This document shows, piece by piece, positions 25,201 through 37,300 of a DNA stretch of 64,000 bases. Every line of letters begins with the position of its first letter. Position 1 is the first letter of the stretch. Origin of the DNA: Nectonema munidae. Taxonomy: Eukaryota; Nematomorpha; Nectonematoida; Nectonematidae. The notes under the pieces were generated by a model that was not told the origin of the DNA, did not search any database, and saw nothing but the letters and a program-made list of their open reading frames with translations. A program made the position numbers and the translations under genes. The DNA lies in the NCBI GenBank assembly GCA_030549495.1, contig JAUIRK010000905.1, positions 67,001 through 131,000 on the forward strand. The letters run 5' to 3'.

Positions 25201-28200
25201 TCAGATTTCATATTTAGTTATATATTATAAACGAGCTAAGGGCTTCATTTGAGAAGGATTAATTTTAGGTTGTGGGATCATAACAAATTTCAATTAGTTT
25301 ATATAGAAGATAATTTGTTTTGTTAACACATAATCTCTTTGGGCACAACTGGAGTGTGCTTTGTTGTCCCTTTTTTCACACTTCTGTAGCTTTATATCAA
25401 ATTACTTGATGCCTTCAGCTTTTTCTTTTATAAAATGATAAATAAAAATGTCTACAATATAACTCAAGAAAACTGTATCTTTATCATGAAGTTAAATTAA
25501 ATTTTCTAATTAATTTAATTAAATTGTAAAGTAAAATAAATGAAGCTTACATTTTGGCAGTAAGCACACAAAGCAATCTCTGTTTGTTCATTTAGTAGAT
25601 GAAACATTCTAAGTTTATGAGGAAAATTTTGGGTGCTCCCGAGCAAAAGAACACTGCTAACGTTTATTTCTGGAATGATGTTTCGTTTTGTTTGGATTTG
25701 AGGAAATTCTTTAACGAAATCGCAACTTTTTAAAAATTTAATAAACACGTTTTTGATAGAATTTTGCGTATCGAGGGAAAGTGCGTAAAATGGTATTTTA
25801 TCCTTCAGAAATGACGGACAATATTGTAAAACAGTATCCTTTAGATAGGCTTTATAAGGATGAGAATTTTCAGAAACTGACAAACCTTAAAAAAAAGTTT
25901 GAAAAATTATTTCGCGTTCGGAAAGGGAAAAAATTTTTTTAAATAGAATTTAACACGAGAAAAGCCATGGAGTTGCATAGAACCCCTGACCATTTTCAAA
26001 AACTTTTTTTAATCAGAAAGAAATATTTTGAAGGCGCAATGTTTTCAGACATTACATGTTTTTCGGCATTTAACTTAAATTCAATAAAATTTTGTGAATT
26101 AAGATAATTCACTTTTTTTACCTCGATTGTCGAAACGGGTTTTATAGAACCCCTGAGATAAAGTTTGAAAAACAAAGAGCTTTAGATTTGTCTTGCTTAT
26201 AATACATAAAATATTTAACGTGTTTTGGATCTATTTTATAGCAAACTTTTAATATTGTTTTAATTTTGTCTTGTCAACGTTTATGCTAGGATCACATACA
26301 GCCCAAGGGCTTTTTAAAGTATAAAAATGTTGGCTTTCCTAGTGTTAAAAGCGATAATTAAATATAGAAATTGAATAATATTAAATATCATTACAGCTTA
26401 TAGAACTTTGTAGTGAATTTGACACTTTTTCAACTTCTTCAAAAATAACTTTCCACGTTGCTTCAAGAAAATTAAACTCAAAAATGGGTAAAACGTCTTA
26501 ATAAAATGACAAGCAAAATGAAATGAAAGAAAAGTAGCGAGTAAACTTACGAAAGGTCAAAAAACAGTATTTGATTGGGCAGTTACAAACATTACATTGA
26601 TAGGTGAAAAGATTGAAAAAACGTTCGTCAAAAATGACTGTTTTGATATTGGAAGCGATATCAAAAGAATTGAAACAAAGAGTACAGCTCTTGAGTAAAT
26701 TTGGAGAAGTATTGTATGTAGCTTGTTTCACTTTAATAGCCACATTTTCAACTCTAGCTCGTAAGGTACTGAATCTTTCTGAAAATTATAACACGTGCTA
26801 AGGATAACGTAACAAATAGATAGGACTTTAATAAAGGATCCTGAATAAGTGACAGGCAAAGGCAGTTAATGACAAAACTCAGTAAAAACAGTTTAATCTT
26901 CATAAGATATTAGTATGGAAGTTAAATAGTATATTAATATTAGTACCATTAATTGTACGTAAAATATTAACTTTAAAAGATATCCAATCAAAAATTGTAA
27001 GATAAACTTGATACATATGAATAATGGTAACGCTACGAATTACCAAATAGAAGGCTATTTTTTGTTATCTGACAGCATTTCAAGACACATTCAGTCTAAC
27101 CGGTCGACTTTGACATTCTTCCATCAAATAATACTGATTCTCATTTCATCAGTTTATTGCTCAAACTTTACTTTTCATAATTCATATTTATTTATGCATT
27201 ATAAACCAGCGGAGCTAATCGTTGGATCATAACAAATTTCAATTAGTTTATATAGAAGATAATTTGTTTTGTTAACTCATTATTTATTTGGCCCAACTGG
27301 AGTGTGCTTTATTGTGTGTATGCACACTTTTGTAGTTTTATATCAAATTACTTGATGTTTTGAGCTTTTTGTGGGGTAAATGGGATAATTAATATTTTAA
27401 AAATAAGGAATATAACTCAAAAAATAATTACAAACTGTATTTTTATCATGAACTATACATACAGACTTCTACCTTACCCTTCCACAAGTCATAAGATTTC
27501 GATTGTGTCAAATGATAAAAGATCAATAAAATCGAGCCTATTATTAACGTTTAATAATAATAATAATTTATTCCAATGAGAAAATATTCTATTCAGACCG
27601 ATAGCCAGAAAAGAATTTGGGAAGTGCTAAAAAAATATATTAGCAACAGAGTATCCTATTATATCTATATATTAATAATTCTTTCATCCGTCATTTGTTG
27701 AAAAGAGACTGCGGGATGCGTTAAGATTAGTGTACTTTTATAAAAATTGCGTTATTTTATGTAACTTTTCTTATTCTTTTAGAAATACAGTAGACCCTCG
27801 TTAACTCAGACCTCGATAACTCGGATCAGCCGGACCGTGATCGATAAAAAAATTGTTTGCTGTCATAAACTTACAAGCCGCTATTTTCTTTGATTTTTTA
27901 AATTTAATGCTAATAAAATTTTTTTTATTTAATAGATAATTCGTAGTAAATATTTTCTTGCAAAATGCCTGGAAGAAATACAGGCAGAGCTCAAAAGCTT
28001 GCCATTTTATCAGTTATCAAAAAACTTGAACTTATTAGCAAATTAGAAGATGGAGCTACTCTAAAAACTGTTTGTGAAGAGTATGGGGTGAAGAAATAAA
28101 CTGTCTCAGACATTCGGAAAGCTAAAGACAAACTGTTAGCTTTTCCTTTAAAGTACAATGTGAATGGAAGTCGTGATAATTTTTCTTGGAAATAGAAAAA

Positions 28201-30129
28201 GGATGCGAGTTTCAAAGGATGAAAATTTGGAAGAAGCAGCAACAAAATGGTTTGTTCAGCAACTATCATGCGGTGTGAAAGTTCGTGGGATTGCTATTCA
28301 AGATGCTGCTCAAAGGTTAGCTAGGCATATGGAAATTAATGATTTCACTGCTGGTGATGGGTGATTATGGTTTTTCAGAAACAGGCATGAGCTTTGTAAC
28401 AAATTTTTGCATGGGGAAGCTGGCAGGCGCCCGTAGAAAATATTGAACCTTTTAGACAGAAGTTAAATAAGTTAATCAAAGATGAAGGGTTTTTAACCTG
28501 CCAAATTTACAATGCTGATGAAAGTGGTCTTTTTTGGCTTTGTATCCCAAAAAATACGCAGGCATTTAGAAATGAAAAAGATAATCATGGTGAAAAGATA
28601 CGTAAAAAAAGGATTTCTTTCTTGTGTTGCGCCAACGCAGATGGTTCCGAATGTTCAGCCAATGGACCAGAATGTGATTTATTCCTGTAAGAGACTGCAT
28701 CAGCGTAAATATCTTGATGAAGTGCTGTGTGTCATTGATGATGAGGATGTTGGAGTTGATATAAGAGGGAAAAAACAAAAGAAAATATCAGGAATTACAA
28801 TATAAAAGGGGCCATTTACAAAATTGCAGCCTAATGGAAAGACGTTAAAGCAACAACCCTGGCCAACGCATGGAAAAAACTTCTGTATGATACTGATAAT
28901 GTTGAGTACGATTTTGAAGGTTTTGAGCCAAATGATTTTCATTGTTTCTTCAAAAGAGTGGGGAAACATGTTTCTTTGGAGGATGTTAGAGAGTGGCTAG
29001 AAGAAACAGAAGAAGACCCTGGTCATCATGTTATGACAGATAAAGAAATAGACGAAGAAGCTCTTAATGGTGACACAAAGAAGGATAATGAAGAAAATGA
29101 TTTGGATGTTAAAATTCCAAAGCTTTCATCAGTTCGAGAAGCCCTTGATACTATCATAACGTACATTGATATAACTGCAGACGAAGAAAGCAACCAGTAT
29201 TGCCCACACTTACGATCTTTGTAGATATGATCATTCGAATACGACACATACAAGGAAAAGAATTTTCCCTTTTCAAGCCAGTCGTCAGAGCTACAGAATC
29301 AAACTATCCTGAACCATTTACAGGTGGACTTTACTCTTTTGATATTTAAACTGCTCAATTTTTTAAAATTGTTCTTAAATGTATGTTATATTAGAAAAAA
29401 ATGCGCAATTTCAAAATGTTTTATGTTAGTAGGCATGAATAAATAATAATTAGTCTGATTTGTTATAACTTCTGTTAAGTCGGACATTCGGCATTGTCGG
29501 ACACCGCTCTCCCCAAAGTAGTCCGCCTTAACGAGGGTCTACTGTATTATTAATTTGAAAAATTTACGGGGGAGGGGGCTAGATGTGCCCTCTAGGTAGC
29601 ACATGACTGTCTTAAGTATAAAAAATTAAATTAAAAAACAGTCCCGAAGATAGCCCTCTGTCCTAAATCCTAATTAAGGTGAATGCTCCGAATTACTCGC
29701 ATAGCACCAACTTATAGGCTGATATAAAGAAAGCAAAGTGAGGGAGACAGCATGGTTAAAAGTAGCAATTATAATAGATTTAATACACGATTGATTGAAA
29801 ATAATGAAAAAACCTTTGTCAAAATGAGAAGATTGGAAGGTGAAGAAAGAAGTTAATCTTGATAAGCAGGACTTTGCGCAAACAAAAGCTTTAACTTGGA
29901 AGGATGACAAAAGCAGAGCTACAAGTATATTTGTGTGTGCTATCATAGGAAAGATTGCTTTTGTGGATAAACCTAAGCCTATGCACCTGTGTCTTTCTTT
30001 GAAGTAGAAAAGGATTTTGGAGTGTTTTTCATCCTTTTTGTAAAAATTATTGAAATTATTAATCACATTGTCCAATATAGCTGATGCATTGTACACGGCC
30101 AAAACATCATGTGAGAAATAAGGCTCATT
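22265..30129 (-). CDS. Large unrecognised gene, 3' exons (helical end and Cys-pair C-terminus)
   Basis: Part three of one minus-strand gene (see 31375-45141 and 47585-56563). Exons: one starting at 30129 (phase 0; NEPYFSHDVLAVYNASAILD, 3' limit uncertain, near 29980 or as low as 29690); 25885-25551 (111 codons plus two bases; SENSHPYKAYLKDTVLQYC, ending CAYCQN at donor AAT|GTAAGC); 23094 to about 23040 (FFLLDAFEEYVNINTTCPC, weak donor); and the terminal exon 22431-22265 (IHKLGNILELAMPFLLLIG, stop TAG). The terminal acceptor is strong: a TACTAAT branch site followed by TCTGTTTTTCTGAG. Two Cys pairs, CAYC and CPC or CPCC, could bind zinc. Between 22.4 and 25.5 kb the exon chain is tentative and one exon could be missing. 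The function is unknown. Confidence 0.55.
22643..22693. repeat. Short inverted repeat with ATGGCG / CGCCAT ends
   Basis: CTAAATGGCGCTAAAATT at the left and AATTTTAACGCCATCTAA at the right are near-perfect inverted copies around an AT-rich loop. TTAACGCCATCTA also occurs singly at 10710-10722, and as its complement at 45302-45314 and 52991-53003, so this looks like two abutting ends of one small element family. Confidence 0.45.
24432..24975. mobile_element. Foldback element with about 150-base arms
   Basis: The left arm (about 24452-24597) and right arm (about 24806-24960) are inverted copies that share, in order, CAGCTAGGCC, AAAAGAGCTAGT, GCATTTGAG, ATAATAGCTAGTAC and GCAGTGCATTTGAG. Each arm is itself built of degenerate repeats of AAAATGGCTAGTAC. 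The centre is unrelated AT-rich DNA. It has no transposase and lies in an intron of the large minus-strand gene. Confidence 0.7.
25230..25440. repeat. Dispersed repeat R2, copy 1
   Basis: Matches 27190-27390 almost without gaps over ACAAATTTCAATTAGTTTAT, AGAAGATAATTTGTTTTGTT, CAACTGGAGTGTGCTTT and ATATCAAATTACTTGATG. A weaker third match lies near 50480. No ends, target duplication or coding capacity are visible. Confidence 0.6.
27190..27390. repeat. Dispersed repeat R2, copy 2
   Basis: Same orientation as the copy at 25230-25440, about 2 kb away. The two differ by scattered substitutions, mainly in the middle. They could be two insertions of one element or an old local duplication. Confidence 0.6.
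27788..29544 (+). mobile_element. Tigger/pogo-type DNA transposon, internally deleted
   Basis: The terminal inverted repeats start CAGTAGACCCTCGTTAA, identical for 17 bases at both ends, and the element is flanked by TA (27786-27787 and 29545-29546), as expected for Tc1/pogo relatives. The transposase begins near 27965 with a CENP-B-type helix-turn-helix: KLAILSVIKKLELI, LEDGATLKTVCEEYGVKK and TVSDIRKAK. Then come the second DNA-binding part (ENLEEAATKWFVQQ), the first catalytic Asp in YNADESGLFW, and NVQPMDQNVIYSCKRLHQ near the end of the catalytic domain. Around 28640 about a hundred residues holding the second Asp are missing, with a change of frame. Several stops also interrupt it. It is a dead copy sitting in an intron of the large minus-strand gene. 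Confidence 0.85.
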
Positions 30130-31374
30130 CTAAAAGAGATAGAATTATGATTATTTTGAAAATAAAGCGAGAAAAAATTATAAAAATAAAAAAATAACTT
30201 CATTGTTCAAATATAAATATATTTTCCTTAAAAAATTTAAATAAAATTTTAAGCAATTATTAAATATTTCATATTCATAAAACTTATTTTTGTTGATATT
30301 TCAATCTTGTGAGCTGACAGGTAACTGAGTATATTTAGAAAAAATGTCCTCTTCAGTAGTATAAAGAAGGCATCTAATAACACTTTAACTAACTTAAAAT
30401 TTATAGTTAACAAATTTAGCATTATTTTTTAGTTTTAACTACACGCCCATGTATACAAATGGAAAAATTTAGAGAAAACATTTAATTTACAAGTAAATAA
30501 TTAATCTGTAAGAATGCATTGGGTGAATTAGCAGTCATAAATTTTAGTTGAAGTATCTTCAAATAGAAAAAACAGAACAACGGTCTAATCGAATCATAAG
30601 CGATTCCGTATTGTATCGGGCGCATAATAACGCGAGTGTTAGAGAACAAGAAGGAAGTTATCTTTGATCATGTTCTCTCTTTGATGCGTTACGTGTGGGA
30701 GCATACATTTATAATCACTACAACAAGTAATTTAACAATGCGTGGTTATAAAACAGACTAATCAGTTTTAAAAGTTTGTCGATGAGTCGCTGATTTATTA
30801 TATAAAACTTATAAAACATTAAAATATTGTCTAGCAGTCTAAATAATTTTAACTATAAAAACTCTTAATTCAATATTACAGTGTAGCTTCTCTTGTTTTT
30901 TGGTTTTCTTAAAAAAAGAATACTACATATTGTTCTACTTTTTGGGGTTTTAATCGTACCAACCGATTTATAATTTTGGGTTCGACCATTAAAACAAACA
31001 CATCACATGTAATTAAGAACATCACAACTTCCAGGTAGTAATTTGAAGATGTAGGATACGATAAGTATTTAAAATGGCATCATGGTGTAATATTTAGCAT
31101 ATAAGAAGAAAACTTAGGCAATTATTATAATTTTGTAGGACATATTAAAGATACATTAAAGCATTCACAATTGTGAACAAAGAATCGGAAAAATAGAGAT
31201 AAGAGCCTGATTTGCTGCATCAATTTCTATAAAAAGACATTTCATAAAAAAAAAAGTAAGTGTCGAAATTACTCTATCGAAACAGTGCGATTTTTTCATT
31301 GAACCTAATCGCAAAAAAGTGTCTAGGTACTCATAAAAATTAAAAAATTGTAGATTAATCGTAATTATTCTTAC

Positions 31375-34300
31375 GATGTAGGAGTACACAATATGATAAA
31401 GATAATATAACTGAGACATTGAGTGATAGTAGAGAAGTTGCTTGTAACAAGCGTCTACTTTTATATGGTCTGACGATTGTGTATGAAGGAAGCCTATGAA
31501 AAAAAATGTAGACATTTTATAGTGTTAAAGGGATCGTTTTGAATAGTACAGGTAGAGGAATAGAAATATTGAGAAAATAGTTGAGAAAAATGGCAGGATG
31601 AATCGCGAAAGCGCCTTTCTAAAAAGGCGAATTGAGCGAGAGAAGACACAAGGTTGATAGCAAAATCCAAATCTTTTAGGCTGAACAATTCTTAATATAA
31701 AGAATAAAATCAAGATTTAGCAAAACAAATTGGACTCTAAGGGAATTTTAAATAAATCAAAACTCTATTTTTCAATTCCTTAGCATGTACTTCATTATGT
31801 ATATTTTATATCAGCAAAGAAGCGTGTATTTGGTTCTAAGATAATAATTTTAAATTTTTTTTTCTAATTTTAAAAGCTGCCTTAACTTCTTTTATTGTAA
31901 AGAATAGGATAGAAATAAATAATAAAAAAAAGTTTATGTGCAAACTATAGATTTTATTCGTAAACAGAAGGTAAAAGCAATGAGAACGATAAAACGAGTT
32001 AAAATTATTGATCTCAACTGTTTATTTATATGATGATATAAGAAATGTAAATTTATTATATATTTTATCATTAAATCTGATTGATTTACTCTACTTTACA
32101 CCCTCTAAAAATTATGATGAAATTTTCAAATAACAAAATGGTTCTAGTAATCCAAAGAAAGAAACCCATATAAAAGAAAAAAATCTTGTCTAAAATTTAC
32201 TTACAATACTCTTAAAATTTTTTAATCAATAATATCTATACATACAAATAATCATAGCTGCGGAGTTTAATTTGAAAGAAGTCCGAGTCAGTATCATATA
32301 AAATTTTAAATCAGTTTTTTAACTATTAAAATAAATTTTTGCAATATGGATTAGTCCTTCTTTAGTCAAAGATATTTCAAAAATGGATGATGATGATGAT
32401 GAGTCCTTCTTTAGTCGAAGCTGGAAGTAAGAGGTATGTTTAAATATGTTAAATTTTAAGTATTTGGGGTCTGAATCTGATTTTATAAGAAATTGGAGTC
32501 GGAGTCATAAAATTTCCCTTCAATTTCGCAATCCTATAAATAACAATACTCATGCATTTACTTAATTCACCCTTAAACATCATCACGCCCTTTAAATCTT
32601 TATATTTCCTTATGTTTAATATTCTTGAGATCTAGGAATCGTAATGGATTAAATATGAGCATGCTAATTAGAATTAGGAAGAATAGATTTTTTTCCAATT
32701 TATAGTTAATAGATTTTTTGGCAAAAAGTTTAAAATGCTGAATGTACTTCATTACGCAAAATCCTCTTCCTTTTGCACTCTGAGCTTGAGACCGGATGAT
32801 GGCGGAGATAAATAAAGTTATAGAAAATTAAAAATTGAGATGGTTTCGGCATGTAAATAGAAGGCCAAACGATAAATTTATTGCAAAAAATTATAAAGAG
32901 CAAACTAAAGGTATATATGTTACAGTAAGATTGTGAAATTAGGGATTTCGTGAAATTCCTAAAAATTTTTAGGGTTTTCGTGGAATTACTGTTTCGCCTA
33001 GGAACTTCATGAATTGCCTAAAATTTTGAGGAATTTCGTGAAATCACTGAAATTTGCAAAAACTTTATTAGATTTTAAATATACGGATTCGGCATAAACA
33101 GAGCAAAAACTTCAATTTACATTTTAAGTGAATAAGAAGTATGAAACAACGCAAGACTTTAAATGAAGGTGCTATTATATGCATAGTAATAACTAAAATT
33201 CATTTTAAAATTTTTCACTGACTATTTTACTTACTAAATACTTTTACCTCAACTTTAATAGACAGAGATAAATCGACAAAAAAATTCTTATAATTGAAAA
33301 GCATAAAAACAATACACAGTATTGAATGTAGGTAGGCACTACACGTTCAAAATTAATTATTTGTGTAGAAACAAATTACAATTGGAAATGTTATTTTTTT
33401 CTTCGTTTTTTCACAGTATCCCGGAATATTAAAGAGTAAAGTTGTGTAATATAATAGTACTCATTTCAGTGCCTTCACGAAATTCCTAGAAATTTTAGGC
33501 AATTCATGAAGTCCCCAAGTGAAACAGTAATTTCACGAAAAACCTAAAAAAAAATTTAATCCCTTTACTCTAACATATACAAGGGAAGACCGAAAATAAC
33601 TTGGAAAGAACTATAGTTGAAAACGATTGGAGAAAGAGGAGTTTGAAAGGAGGGGAAGAGCAAAACACGGAAAATTGGAGATGTAAAATAAGGTAAATGA
33701 TGTAATTGTTTTTTATAGTTGTATTAACTGGTTAGACATCAGGTTGATGGGAAAATAGTCCTAAAACTGATCATTATTATTAGTATGCTAGTAATTTTAT
33801 GCAAAACTAAATAAGAATACAAACCGTCAATCAGCTTTGTATATTCTTCATTAAGGGCAAAATTTTCAGCAAAACTCTTGTGAACTTTTGCCTTTAGTGC
33901 AGCATGGTGTGTAGTATCATCGGATTTATTAGAATAGGTAGAATCTACAAAGTATGTGGCCTTTTCATACATATCACATTGAATCAACATGTTTAAATAG
34001 ACTTCCACACACTCAGGTTCATAGTTGGATCCTTAAGAAATCAAAATTAAGCAAATTGAAGTGGAAGGAAAGAAAATACTTTCAAGAAGTAATTCCTGGC
34101 AGAGAATAGCGTCGCTTTGCAGGTTATGACGTTTCAAAGCGGATATGCAAGTAATTAAGCAATCAATATTACAAGAAAACTTTTGCGCCAAACAGAGTAT
34201 TCTAGAAGAAACAAAAAATTACAAAAAATATTAACAGAAACTCGTTAGAATATAAATTTTAACTAATGAAAATCTGCCTTAATCTTTACTTTTTTAATAG

Positions 34301-37300
34301 GTACTATATATTTTCAAAGATAATTTATTAATTTATTATAATCTAAATATTATGTTACGATTATAAGAGTTAAAATAAATAAGAGGAATTAGATTAAATT
34401 ATACGGTATACATACCTTTAAAAATTCAATTTGAAACAATTTTTGGTAAAAAGTTTGCTGATGAGAGAAACCTCAAGTTTTCGGTTATTGAAAAAACAGC
34501 TCAAGCAATTGAGTGCATTCTCCCATAGAGTGTAACATTTAAAATATTGAATGTGAATAACTATTTATTTTTAAACAAATTTTGCATCGAATGAATACAT
34601 GTAGGGTGGCAAGAAACTGCATTCCTCTCTCTTTTAAAGATAGATATCACACTAAACTCCATTTAAAATGTTGGTTTATTAAAAATATAAAATTATATAT
34701 GGATAGATTTATATAATTTTTTTCAAACTTCTGAGAAAATAAGTGAAAATGCACACTAGAATTCATTGCTTCTCAACTTTTATTGGAATACAGTAAACCT
34801 TGGTTAAGTCCGTTTAGGTTACGGGATTATCATCTAAGTCGTAGATGTATAATTACCGTTTCATTGTTATTTTCTTATATTAAAAAAATTTATTATTATT
34901 AGATTTAATCAACAGTTTAAAAGAAAAATATGTTTTTTTATGTACAATAAAAATTTAAATATATAATTTTTTTGGAGAAAAGGCAAACGGACAAATAAGC
35001 AGTCCATCGGGGGAAAATTTTGGAAAATCTTCGTAATCTGAAGAAAGAGCGAAAAGCTGAAAAAAGAGTGCATTCTTTTCCGTTTGAAGGAAAAGAAAGA
35101 TGATGTGAAGAATAAATAAAATTAGTACATATAATTGCATACTTTATTGAAGTTTTGAATTTGTGCATTTTGTCTTAAGTCCGATAATTCAATGAAAATA
35201 TATTTGTATGTATAGTAAACAATCAATTATGTGTTTATATAAGAAAATGAAAATACTATAGATGTAAATGGTGAGGTTGAAGATGTGGATATGGAGTGGT
35301 TGATTTGATAAATTTGAAGACTATTTGCTAGGAATAAGTAGACAATTTAACTTTACTGATTGTTTGTTACTATTGGAAAAGTTCAAATCTTTACCATGTT
35401 TATTGACTAAATGAAGAGTGCGAAATAGTACTGAAGAAAAAGTAGAGCGATAGTTAAATCGTGGTATGCGAAGTTTGTTTTTTTGCCGAGTATGATGGGT
35501 GTGTATGAGAAAATTATTTATAAATTTTCCTTACTATATTTTCCTTATTTATAAAAGATCCTGATTTCAAAAAAAATTTCTAATAAAACATAAAACATGC
35601 TTAAAGGTGTTTTTCATCCGATAAAATTTGTGAAACTTTAAAACTAGTTTATTCAGCCTTTTTAGAGTACCTGAAAACTTTGTTCCCCATATTAGGTTGC
35701 AATACTTGATATGAGGGTAAGCAAAAACATAATAGAGTATTTTTGTAGAACTGAAAGGTAAGATGCTTTTATCTTAATTAAAAGCAACAGGAAAGACGGA
35801 GGTAATTTTATGATTACATTTTTATGTGCATTTTCCACGAATTTTTTTTAGATAATATTACTCCTAGATAATTTATGTTAGATGCTCTGTTCACTTTTTG
35901 ATTATTAAGAAAAAAGTCAGTATGAATAGATTTGAATCTTTTAGAAAAAACCATGTACTTTGATTTATCCATGTTTAAGCTCATTTTGTTTACAGCGCAC
36001 CATTGATCAAAACAATTTAGAGTGTATGAAATAAAATGATTTATTATATTTCAAAGAATTCATAGAGATGTAGAGATCCTCAATTGTAATGTGAGGAAGG
36101 TAAAAAGAATATAAAGAATCAAGAAACTATAGGAGCAGAAGAACTATTAATGTATTGAGTAGTTGAAAAGGTTTTTATGAAACCATTAGCATCAAGATTT
36201 GTATTCAACTGATGAGTTATATTTTTAATAATAGTATTTAGAGTTTGCCATATTGTTTTTTTAATTTGTGTCAGACTTTTATACGCGCATCGTGAAACTG
36301 TAAAATATTTGTGTAAACCTTTATACCAAATACAATCAGTTTCAGCACGTCAACAAGCGTCTCATACTTCTTATAAATGATTTCATATAGGATAAAGGGA
36401 GTAAGTAAATTAATACACAAGATATGTAAGGAATATAAACAAGTATAACGTATCAGTGATTTTTGTTGTTTCTCTCTCACTACATCAAAAAAAAGCTTTT
36501 GATTATTCGTAATGAGATAAAGATGTAAGCGAATTCTTAGATGTGATACCTAAGTAACATTTTTGTCATGACAGGAATTTTTTGTTATGGCAAATACATT
36601 TCAAATTTTATGAAAATGATGAAAATTATCATATTGATATCGGGTAATATTGATCTCACATTATAACAAAGGCTGTTGATTCGTTTATTGAAACATCTGA
36701 ACACTTTTTTTTCCTTCTAGTTGTAACTTTAGTCCAAGTTCTTCATATATCTCAAACTACAGTAGTACTTCTACTGATACTGAAGATCTTACTTCAGACT
36801 CTCTTATTGCTCCTGATAAGACTGAATATTTTTGGACATCTAGGAGATTAATCAAGGTCGACCTTTACGCCGAAATATAAAAGATATTGTAACGCATCCT
36901 CCAGGTACCAGGAACGGTGCGAAATTGCTGAGTTCTCCAATTATATTTTGGAGCTTTTTTTACCAAGAAGTTAATTGAACATATATATAAGTGCACAATG
37001 GCTCACATGGAATTCAACTTCAAGTAAGCTAACTCTTATTTTTTAAATTTGTTAATTCATATACAGTCAAATCTGTATTTCGACCTTTCAAAGAAAGGGT
37101 AATTTGTGTTGTGTAGTTGCTCGATTAATCGAAGTTAAAGGTCTTACACTTAAATGTAAAAAACAAATAAAAAGTCTAACTTGTATTTGTGTAATCTAAT
37201 ATCTTAAAAAAATAATATGATTCTGTGTCGTTAAGAGAAGTTTGGCTGTATTTTACTTATTGCTACTTATATTTTAAACTTTATAGTGGCTCAACTTTAC

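Noticed and set aside
29674-29980. Extension of the exon at 30129 through a further 90 open codons
   Set aside because: Frame stays open, but several possible donors occur earlier and the extra stretch is Ser/Phe-rich like noncoding DNA; left as uncertain.
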